From Archangium sp. (lineage in GTDB: Bacteria > Myxococcota > Myxococcia > Myxococcales > Myxococcaceae), in NCBI GenBank assembly GCA_016793525.1, contig JAEUJT010000175.1, positions 1 to 24,521 on the forward strand: 24,521 nt of DNA, read 5' to 3'. A program made the position numbers and the translations under genes. The notes under the pieces are model-generated. The model saw nothing but the letters and a program-made list of their open reading frames with translations. It was not told where the DNA came from and did not search any database. This document shows, piece by piece, positions 1 to 6,887 of the stretch (its first letter is position 1; each line of letters begins with the position of its first letter).

Positions 1-249
1 CCTCACGAAGGCGATCAATTCCGGCTGGGTCAACGTCGGCTCGAAGTGGTGGTGCCATGAGCCGAAGCCGAGCTCCTTGGCGGTCTTCTCCTTCGACGTG
101 ACGTACACGCGCGACGCGGGATCATCGCCGACCCGAACCACCGCGATTCCGGGAGGCCGCCCGTGCGCGCGCGTGAACTCCGCGGCGTCGCGCTGCACTT
201 CAGCCTTCACCACCGCCGCCAAAGCCTTGCCGTCGATCAGCTGCGTCAT
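1..249 (-). CDS. folD: Bifunctional methylenetetrahydrofolate dehydrogenase/cyclohydrolase FolD, N-terminal part (gene runs off the left edge)
   Basis: FolD interconverts 5,10-methylene-, methenyl- and 10-formyl-tetrahydrofolate in the cytoplasm, feeding one-carbon units to purine, fMet and thymidylate synthesis. Reading minus from the ATG at 249 gives 83 codons open to the edge. The residues match the FolD N-terminus: start MTQLIDGKAL, then GIAVVRVGDDPAS, then RVYVTSKEKTAKELGF. The last stretch holds the family's active-site Tyr and Lys (Tyr49 and Lys53 here; YVxxK motif). The NAD(P)-binding C-terminal two thirds lie outside the window. The gene diverges from the djlA-like gene with only about 35 bases between starts, so promoters must be compact or overlap. 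Identification is from recognisable family motifs; I see no sign of damage in the visible part. Confidence 0.93.
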   Translation of the reverse strand, partial: MTQLIDGKALAAVVKAEVQRDAAEFTRAHGRPPGIAVVRVGDDPASRVYVTSKEKTAKELGFGSWHHHFEPTLTQPELIAFVR

Positions 250-284
250 GCGGCGTGTGGTACATGGACCGCTTGCGACCGGCA

Positions 285-1112
285 ATGCTGTACGGGAAGG
301 CAGCGGGCATGGTGGTCGGCTTCGTCCTGGGGATGATGCTGACCGGCTCCATCGGTTTGAGCATTCTGCTGGCGATCGTTGGCATCGTGCTCGGCCACTT
401 CGCAGTCGATGTGACGCCGTCGGTGCCGGGTGCCGCGCCGCCGCCTCCACGACCGGCTGCGCCTCCTTCGTCTTCCTCGAGCCAGAGCTTGATGGACCTC
501 CAGCGGGTGGCGACCGAGGCGACCGATCGCCAACGCTTAGTCGATGCGGTGTGCCCCCTCTTCGTCGAGCTGGCGCGGGTCGACGAGGCCGCGTCGCAAC
601 CCGAGGTGCGCGTCATTCGGGAGTACTTCCAACACGAGCGAAAGTTCCCCGAGGCGGCGCTCGAGCACGTTCGGTTGGCGCTGAAGCGGCTGCTGGGAGG
701 CCCGGTGCTCGAGCTCGATACGGCGCTGGCCGAGACCCGCGCGGAACTGAGACCCGTGGAGCGTGAGCCGCTGGTGCGCTGGCTCTACGACATGGCGCTG
801 GTCGACGGCGCGATGACCAACACCGAGCGGCAGCTGTTGAAGAAGATCGTCGACGGGCTGAACCTGTCTGACGAATCGCTGCAGCAGATCACCGCGCGGC
901 TCTTCGGAGGTGGAGAAGCGCACTACGCGGCGCTTGGGCTGCCACACACCGCGAGCGACGACGAGATTCGAAGCGCGTTTCGACGCTTGGCGGCGGAGAA
1001 CCACCCCGACCGCTTCGCCCCCGCTCCGCCCGACCAGGTGACCGCCGCGGCCACCCGGTTTCGCGCGGTGAAAGACGCGTACGACGCCCTGAGACAGCTC
1101 CGAGGGCTGTAA
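285..1112 (+). CDS. djlA: DjlA-like membrane-anchored DnaJ co-chaperone (TM + TerB-like + J domain)
   Basis: Predicted inner-membrane J-domain co-chaperone that would stimulate DnaK ATPase at the membrane. From the ATG at 285 (275 aa) the order is: a glycine-rich hydrophobic anchor (residues about 8-42), a Pro/Ser-rich linker (about 45-70), an acidic helical TerB-like domain (about 75-205, with ALVDGAMTNTERQLL), and a C-terminal J domain (212-275) with the HPD motif at residues 240-242. This is the DjlA architecture, and the start MLYGKAAG resembles the E. coli DjlA start (MQYWGKIIG), which is why I chose 285. In-frame ATG 264 and GTG 255 are alternatives, and no start has a convincing ribosome binding site. 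The stop lies one base from the stop of the convergent kinase gene, so transcription read-through between them is likely. The symbol rests on domain order, not on high identity. Confidence 0.8.
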   Translation: MLYGKAAGMVVGFVLGMMLTGSIGLSILLAIVGIVLGHFAVDVTPSVPGAAPPPPRPAAPPSSSSSQSLMDLQRVATEATDRQRLVDAVCPLFVELARVDEAASQPEVRVIREYFQHERKFPEAALEHVRLALKRLLGGPVLELDTALAETRAELRPVEREPLVRWLYDMALVDGAMTNTERQLLKKIVDGLNLSDESLQQITARLFGGGEAHYAALGLPHTASDDEIRSAFRRLAAENHPDRFAPAPPDQVTAAATRFRAVKDAYDALRQLRGL

Positions 1113-1113
1113 G

Positions 1114-2586
1114 TCAGCGAGCGGGAATCGGCGTCAGCACCAAGCGGTCGAGCCGCGCGTCGATCTCCAGCCCGGGCTGGCGCGAGATGCGATCTTTCAC
1201 CACGTCGGCCGTCAACCCGGTGCGCTGGGTGATGCGCATCAACGTCGCGTTCCACGGCACCCACTTCGACTCGCCGGTGCCGGGCTTGCCGTAGAGCGCC
1301 AACTCGGTGAGCGCGTGCTCGACCGACTTCACGTTCGACTGCTCCTGGAGCAGCGCGGTGGTCTGGCTGTCGAGGTCGACGAAGATGGTGGCGACGGCGC
1401 GAATCGCGAGGGCGATCAGCGACGTGCGTTCCATCTCTTCTTGCAGGTAGCTGCGATCGACGACCGCGACGGTGGTCTCCATCATCGCCACCACGCTGGC
1501 CAAGCGCGGGCTGCCGGTGAGCACCGCCGCTTCGCCGAACATCTCTCCGGGGCCGAGGAGCCGCAGCAGCTGCGTCTTCCCCGCGACCTTCTTGCTGGCC
1601 TGGCAGTGCCCGTCGAGGATCACGTACGCGCAGTCGCCGACGTCACCCTCGCGGATGATGTGCTCGCCCGCCTGGAACTTCTTCTCCGGGAGGCGCGCGG
1701 TGCCCTTGATGAAGTCTTCGACGTCGCCCTTGAACTCCGCCACCGTCTGGTAGCGCTGATCGGCCTCGGGCGAGAGCGCGCGCATGGCGATGGTTACCAG
1801 GCGGCGCGGCAACATGGTGCCGGGCGGAGCGGCTTGCTCCGGCGGCGTCAGCTTGGCCTGCTCCGCCAGCGTGCGCGTGTCGTCAGCCGACTGGCCCAGG
1901 TACGGCGGCCGGCCGGTGAGAATGCGAAAGAGAATGCCGCCGAGCGCGAAGATGTCGGTGCGCTGATCGATCTGCGCGTTCAGCCCGCGGGCCTGTTCTG
2001 GCGCCATGTACGCGGGAGTGCCGTGTACGCTCGTGTCGGCCTCGTCGAGATCTTTGAGCCGCTTCGCCAGGCCCCAGTCCACCAGGTAGATCTGCCCGTG
2101 TTCGCCCACCATGATGTTCTGGGGCTTCAAGTCGCAGTGCACGATGCCGCGTGAATGCGCGAAGGCCACGGCGTCGCACACGCGCACCAGCACCTCGAGC
2201 GCGGGGAAGAGCACATTGCGCCCCTCGGCCACGGCGCGCTTGAGCATGTCTTGCAGGCTCATGCCCTCGAGCACCTTCATGGTGAAACACGTCGACTTCT
2301 TCTTCTCGGCGGCCAGCGCGTAGACCGGCGGGATGTTCGGGTGGTCGAGCTGGGCGGTGATCTTCGCCTCGTCGATGAAGCGCTCGACCGCGTCGTCTTC
2401 GGTGATCAGCTCCGGCCGCAGCACCTTGAGCGCCGCCTCACGTTGGAGCGTCTCATCACGCACCCGGTACACCCGTGACATGCCGCCCTGCCCAAGCAGC
2501 CCCAGGTCGACGATCTTCCAGCCCGGGGGCGTCGGTTGGGTCATCGTCGAGCCGTCGTCTGGGGGTTTCTTGAAGATGAAGCTCAT
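1114..2586 (-). CDS. Ser/Thr protein kinase fused to a cyclic nucleotide-binding domain
   Basis: Predicted cytoplasmic Hanks-type kinase (490 aa) whose activity or partners may respond to cAMP or cGMP. The kinase domain spans about residues 25-295: glycine loop GQGGMSRVY (32-40), ATP-anchoring Lys54 (ALKVL), catalytic loop HCDLKPQN (150-157, Asp152), metal-binding DWG (170-172 in place of DFG), and APE (195-197). The catalytic Arg of HRD is Cys here, so it is a non-RD kinase. A cNMP-binding domain follows (about 304-385), with a phosphate-binding cassette FGEAAVLTGSPRLASV (350-365) that keeps the Glu and Arg expected to contact the cyclic phosphate. The last 100 residues look helical and could include a winged helix (about 448-488). 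No transmembrane segment is seen. The start at 2586 has GGAGG four bases upstream. It diverges from the giant lipoprotein gene across 149 bases. Confidence 0.92.
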   Translation of the reverse strand: MSFIFKKPPDDGSTMTQPTPPGWKIVDLGLLGQGGMSRVYRVRDETLQREAALKVLRPELITEDDAVERFIDEAKITAQLDHPNIPPVYALAAEKKKSTCFTMKVLEGMSLQDMLKRAVAEGRNVLFPALEVLVRVCDAVAFAHSRGIVHCDLKPQNIMVGEHGQIYLVDWGLAKRLKDLDEADTSVHGTPAYMAPEQARGLNAQIDQRTDIFALGGILFRILTGRPPYLGQSADDTRTLAEQAKLTPPEQAAPPGTMLPRRLVTIAMRALSPEADQRYQTVAEFKGDVEDFIKGTARLPEKKFQAGEHIIREGDVGDCAYVILDGHCQASKKVAGKTQLLRLLGPGEMFGEAAVLTGSPRLASVVAMMETTVAVVDRSYLQEEMERTSLIALAIRAVATIFVDLDSQTTALLQEQSNVKSVEHALTELALYGKPGTGESKWVPWNATLMRITQRTGLTADVVKDRISRQPGLEIDARLDRLVLTPIPAR

Positions 2587-2590
2587 TCCG

Positions 2591-2595
2591 CCTCC
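2591..2595 (-). promoter_or_regulatory. Ribosome binding site of the kinase/cNMP-binding gene
   Basis: The minus strand reads GGAGG here, four bases before the ATG at 2586. This decides the start over the in-frame ATG 14 codons downstream. Confidence 0.6.
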
Positions 2596-2735
2596 GCCGT
2601 GCTGGTGACCCGAGCACCCTCGCGCGTTTCGCCTCCTCGGAGAAGCGCGAAGCGAACCGCGACGACGCGTTGCCTTGTACGTCGACCACCAGGAGCGCTA
2701 GGCCGTCGCTCCCGTTCGAGCCCGGAGCACCACCC

Positions 2736-5700
2736 ATGCGATGCCACTGCCTCGTTGTCTCGTTGTTGTTCGTCGTCGGCTGCTCCGGCGCAGCTGCGCA
2801 GGTCTCCGTCGACGTCGTCGCCGAGTCGGCCGGCCCCAACTGCCCCGCCGGAGGTCAGCGCATCGACGTGCGCTCCAACGCCGAGGCGGCCGTCAGCACC
2901 TACGTGTGCAACGGCGTTCCCAGCCTCGCCGCCGTGGCGGTCACTGACGAAGCGCCTGGCGCCAACTGCCCCGCGGGGGGCAAGCGCCTCACCGTCACTG
3001 GCTCTGCTCCAGCGATCGCCTTTGTCTGTAATGGAGCCTCGGGCGCCGCGGCCAACGTGACCGTGACTGACGAGCCTGCGGGGACCACCTGTGCCGCCGG
3101 GGGCAAACAGGTGAGCACCTCCGTGGGCAGCGCGACGCCGACGGTGACGTACGTATGCAACGGACAGCCAGGCGCTGGCGCTTCGGTGGCGGTCGTGGCC
3201 GAGAGCGCCGGCACCAACTGCCCCGCCGGAGGCCACGCCATCACCACCCAGGTCGGTACCGGCTCGCCGACCACGTTCTACGTCTGTGACGGCGTTGGGG
3301 GCTCGGCGGGGCTCGTCGTCGCCGAGGGGCCTGGGAGCAACTGCGCAGCGGGCGGCATTCGAGTCACCGGGTCCAACGGCGTGCCGCAATTTGTCTGCAA
3401 CGGGCAAAACGGCCTGAACGGAACCAATGGCACCAACGGCACCAACGGCACCAACGGCACCAACGGCACCAACGGCACAAATGGCACCAACGGCCAAGAT
3501 GGGCAGAGCGTGGTGGCGACCCCGATTTCACCAGGGGCCACGTGCGCATACGGCGGCGTTCAACTGCAGGTGGGCTCGGCCACGCCGCGGGCGGTGTGCA
3601 ACGGGGCCACCGGGCAGCTGCTGACCGTGGGCGCGGGTGCTCCGCAGACGGTGTCAGAGAACAGCCCGACCGTGACGCTCACCGGCACTGTGGCCTTCGG
3701 GGCCACCGTCGCGTGGCAGCAGCTCGCGGGGCCCTCGGTGACGCTCTCGTCGTCGACGTCGCTCACGCCGACCTTCAGCCCGCCCAACGTCGGGCGCGAC
3801 GAGACGCTGTTGTTCCGCCTGACGGCCACCAGCGGCACGGTCTCGGAGTCGGCCGACACCACCGTGCGCATCACGCCTGTCAATTCTGCGCCCACGGCGG
3901 CTGCCCCTGGCGACTTCACCGTCTCCGCGGGAACGGCCGTGGCGCTGTCGGGGCTCGGCTTCGACGCCGACGGGCAGGCGCTCTCGTACTCGTGGACCCA
4001 GACGTCGGGCACGACGGTGGCGTTGCAAGGCGCGACGCAGCCCACCCTGCATTTCATCGCCCCGTCATCGTCGTCGTCGCAGGCCCTCGGCTTCTCACTC
4101 ACCGTGTCTGACGGAACCACGTCGGCGGTCGACTCGGTGACGGTCAGCGTCAACGCGCTGAACGTGGGCCCGGTGATCGCGGGCATTCCCCACCTGACGG
4201 CCTCCGCGGGCAACGCCTTCTCGTTTCAGGTCGTCGCGACCGACGCCAACACCACCGACACGCTGACCTACAGCGTTGCTCCGGGCAGCGCGACGCTCCC
4301 CCCTTGGGCGTACCTGAACCCGACCACCGGGCTGCTGTCGGGCACCCCCAAAGCGAAGCTCGAGACGGTGGGCAACCTGCGCATTCGGGTCACTGACACC
4401 GCCGGCGTGGTGACCGACTCGAACGCCTTCGCCCTCGAGCTGAGCCACGGCGCGCCGACGCGCTTGTCTTTTCAGACCCGCCCGAGCCCCGACGCGTTGC
4501 CCGACGTTCGCTGGAGCCCCTTCGTGGTGCGGGTCGAAGACGCCTTCGGCAACCTCGCGACCCGTGACAACAGCACGGCGCTGCGCATCGCCAACGCACT
4601 GGGCACCACGCTGACGGGCACCCTCACCGCGCGCGCGCAGGGCGGGCTGGCGGCCTTCTCGAACATCGTGAGCACCGCGGGCACGTCGGCCTTCGACGTC
4701 GAGGGCACAGGCTGCAATTCGCAGCGCACCAGCGCGGTGGTGGTCTCGGTGCGCTCCTCGGTCGCGCTCGAAGACGCGGGCACGTACGTCGTGGGCCTCG
4801 ACCCCTTCGGCCTGGTCGTCGCCGACGTCAACCTCGACGGGCGCCCCGACCTGCTGACCGCCAACACGACCTCCAACAGCCTGTCGATCGTGTACCAGGT
4901 CAACCCGCTCGGCACGTTCGTCTCGAGCACGTTGATCAGCGCGGGAGGTGGACAGCGCGGCCTCGCGGTGGGCGATCTGAACGCCGATGGGTTGGCCGAT
5001 GTGGCCGCCGCGAATCAAGGCGCCAACACGGTGACGGTGGTGCGCCGGGCGCAAGATGGCCTGTCATTTCTGTCGAGCAGCTACGCCACCGGGACCGCTC
5101 CGTACGCGGTCGCCATCGGAGATCTGAATGGCGACGGCCTCGCCGATCTGGTCACCGCCAACCGCAGCGCGAGCACCGTCTCGTTGCTGACGCAGGTGCC
5201 GACGGCGCTCGGCACGTTCGCCACCAAGGTGGACCTGGCGGCAGGCACCAACCCGCGGCACGTCAAGGTCGCCGACCTGAACAACGACGGGCGGCTCGAC
5301 ATCGTCGTGGCGAACGAAGGCAGCAACACCGTCTCGGTGCTGCTGCAAGACCCGGTGACGGCGGGCACCTTCGCCACCCAGGTGACGTACGCCGTCAACA
5401 CCGCGCCGCTCTGGGTCGAGGTGGCCGACGTGAATGGTGACGGCCGGCTCGATCTGGCCGTCGCGAACTCGAGCTCGGGCAACGTGTCGGTGCTTCAGCA
5501 GAGCCAGATGACGCCGGGCATCTTCCTCGCCAAGTACGATCTCACGGTGGGTGCGGGGCCGCAGACGGTCTCCGCCGGAGATCTCAACGGCGACGGGCGC
5601 ATCGACCTGGTGACCGCCGACAACGGGGCCAGCACGGTCTCGGTGCTGTTGCAGGGGCGCATCGCGGGGGCGTTCGCAGCACCCATCACCGTTGCCACTC

Positions 5701-6881
5701 CGAACGCCCTGCGCGGCGCGGCGCTGGCCGACCTCGACGGCGATGGCCGGCTCGACGTGGCGACGGTGCACTCCGGCACGCCCGATCAGGTGAACGTGCT
5801 GCTGCAGCGCCCCCGCGTGCCCCTGGCGTTTCGGACCGGACTCGAGTCGGCGTCGACGACCGGTGACGAAGGCCTCGCGGTCGCCGACTTCAACGGAGAT
5901 GGCTTCGACGACGTGGCGACGGTGCTGCAGGGCTCGAACCAGCTGCAGATCTCGCTGCAGAACGCCGGTCGGCCGGGCACGTTTCAGGCGCCCGCCGTCT
6001 ACACCACGGCATCGCAGCCAGTCGCGCTCGAGGTGGGTGACATCGACCTCGACGGGCGGGTCGACGTGGTCGTCGCCAACTTCGGAGCCGCCAGCCTCTC
6101 GGTCTTCATTCAAGACCCGTTCCTTTCCAACGGGACCTTGTCACCGAAACAGGACTACGCGACCGCCTCTCAGCCGGGGACAGTGAACCTCGGAGACCTC
6201 GACGGCGACGGGCGCCTCGATCTGCTGACGACGAGCTTTAGCGGCAGCACCGCGTCGGTGCTCCGACAGAACCCGGCGCAGCCCGGGGCGTTTTTGCCGC
6301 GCGTAAACTACGCCACCAACGCAGGGCCCGCGCACACCGCGCTCGGTGATCTCAACCGCGACGGCTTGCTCGACATCGTCGTGGCCTGCAGCGGCGCGGG
6401 CAACGTGGCGGTGTTTCTTCAGAACGGCGTCAGCCCGGGCGCGTTCCTCCCGAAGATCGACGTGGCGAGCCCGTCGCTGAACCGGGTGCGGGTGGCGGAT
6501 CTCACCGGAGACGGGCTGCCCGACCTGGTGACGCTCGGGTTCACCAGCACCACGCTGTCGGTGATTCCCCAGGTGACGGCGGCGCCGGGCACGTTCGGCG
6601 CGCGGGTGCCCTACACCATGAGCGCGGCCTCGGGGCTCGGAGACCTGGCCATCGCCGATCTGAACGGTGACGGGCGCCTCGACGTGGCGGTCGCCAACAA
6701 CATCGAGGCGCAGGTGGGCCTGTTCATTCAGTCCAGCGCAGGGGCCGGCGTGCTGTCGCTCCGCCGAACGATCGCCTCGCCGAATACCTACCGCATCGCG
6801 GTGAGCGACCTCGACTACGACGGGCGCCCCGACCTCATCTTGCAGAACGGCACGATCGAGGCGCTTTTGGGGCGTGAGTAG
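2736..6881 (+). CDS. Giant surface lipoprotein: Cys repeats, collagen-like stretch, Ig-like domains, 14 FG-GAP repeats
   Basis: Predicted outer-surface lipoprotein of 1381 aa. The start at 2736 opens a signal peptide (MRCHCLVVSLLFVVGC) with the lipidated Cys at residue 16; GGAG lies 9 bases upstream. Six repeats of about 40 aa follow (residues about 22-295), each with a C-x2-GG core and ending in VC(N/D)G, a pattern I associate with DUF7151. A collagen-like Gly-Thr-Asn run sits before the sixth repeat. Next are two PKD/Ig-like domains (about 295-476), a putative Ig domain with LSGTPK (477-572) and a domain with VRVEDAFGNLATRDN resembling Big/invasin folds (573-670). From about 687 to the end come 14 FG-GAP/VCBS repeats with calcium loops such as DLNGDGRLD. 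The role is probably adhesion or ligand binding; no enzyme motif is seen. It is followed after 6 bases by the RCC1-like lipoprotein gene. Confidence 0.88.
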   Translation: MRCHCLVVSLLFVVGCSGAAAQVSVDVVAESAGPNCPAGGQRIDVRSNAEAAVSTYVCNGVPSLAAVAVTDEAPGANCPAGGKRLTVTGSAPAIAFVCNGASGAAANVTVTDEPAGTTCAAGGKQVSTSVGSATPTVTYVCNGQPGAGASVAVVAESAGTNCPAGGHAITTQVGTGSPTTFYVCDGVGGSAGLVVAEGPGSNCAAGGIRVTGSNGVPQFVCNGQNGLNGTNGTNGTNGTNGTNGTNGTNGTNGQDGQSVVATPISPGATCAYGGVQLQVGSATPRAVCNGATGQLLTVGAGAPQTVSENSPTVTLTGTVAFGATVAWQQLAGPSVTLSSSTSLTPTFSPPNVGRDETLLFRLTATSGTVSESADTTVRITPVNSAPTAAAPGDFTVSAGTAVALSGLGFDADGQALSYSWTQTSGTTVALQGATQPTLHFIAPSSSSSQALGFSLTVSDGTTSAVDSVTVSVNALNVGPVIAGIPHLTASAGNAFSFQVVATDANTTDTLTYSVAPGSATLPPWAYLNPTTGLLSGTPKAKLETVGNLRIRVTDTAGVVTDSNAFALELSHGAPTRLSFQTRPSPDALPDVRWSPFVVRVEDAFGNLATRDNSTALRIANALGTTLTGTLTARAQGGLAAFSNIVSTAGTSAFDVEGTGCNSQRTSAVVVSVRSSVALEDAGTYVVGLDPFGLVVADVNLDGRPDLLTANTTSNSLSIVYQVNPLGTFVSSTLISAGGGQRGLAVGDLNADGLADVAAANQGANTVTVVRRAQDGLSFLSSSYATGTAPYAVAIGDLNGDGLADLVTANRSASTVSLLTQVPTALGTFATKVDLAAGTNPRHVKVADLNNDGRLDIVVANEGSNTVSVLLQDPVTAGTFATQVTYAVNTAPLWVEVADVNGDGRLDLAVANSSSGNVSVLQQSQMTPGIFLAKYDLTVGAGPQTVSAGDLNGDGRIDLVTADNGASTVSVLLQGRIAGAFAAPITVATPNALRGAALADLDGDGRLDVATVHSGTPDQVNVLLQRPRVPLAFRTGLESASTTGDEGLAVADFNGDGFDDVATVLQGSNQLQISLQNAGRPGTFQAPAVYTTASQPVALEVGDIDLDGRVDVVVANFGAASLSVFIQDPFLSNGTLSPKQDYATASQPGTVNLGDLDGDGRLDLLTTSFSGSTASVLRQNPAQPGAFLPRVNYATNAGPAHTALGDLNRDGLLDIVVACSGAGNVAVFLQNGVSPGAFLPKIDVASPSLNRVRVADLTGDGLPDLVTLGFTSTTLSVIPQVTAAPGTFGARVPYTMSAASGLGDLAIADLNGDGRLDVAVANNIEAQVGLFIQSSAGAGVLSLRRTIASPNTYRIAVSDLDYDGRPDLILQNGTIEALLGRE
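3417..3488 (+). repeat. Tandem 9-bp repeat encoding collagen-like (Asn-Gly-Thr)n
   Basis: Eight tandem copies of a 9-base unit (consensus aacggcacc), with synonymous changes in copies 1, 2, 7 and 8, encode Asn-Gly-Thr eight times inside the giant lipoprotein. The flanking NGL and NGQDGQS extend the Gly-X-Y periodicity. Unit gain or loss keeps the frame. Each Asn-Gly-Thr also fits an N-x-T pattern. Confidence 0.9.
4794..6872 (+). repeat. 14 FG-GAP/VCBS-type repeats within the giant lipoprotein
   Basis: A motif of the form (A/G)D(L/V/F/I)(N/D)xDGxxDL recurs about every 150 bases (50 residues). It begins near 4821, 4970, 5111, 5268, 5420, 5575, 5725, 5881, 6037, 6192, 6342, 6498, 6649 and 6803, and each copy is followed by a strand ending in V-x-(L/V)-x-Q. 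In FG-GAP families this loop binds calcium and each repeat is one blade of a beta-propeller. The repeats have diverged at the DNA level, so they are old rather than recently amplified. Confidence 0.85.
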
Positions 6882-6887
6882 GCGCCG

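Noticed and set aside
2670..2735. Longer start for the giant lipoprotein
   Set aside because: The extra 22 residues would precede and spoil a clean lipoprotein signal peptide that begins at 2736.
3417..3488. Short tandem repeats considered as a CRISPR array
   Set aside because: The units are 9 bases, in frame, without spacers; they encode a collagen-like run.
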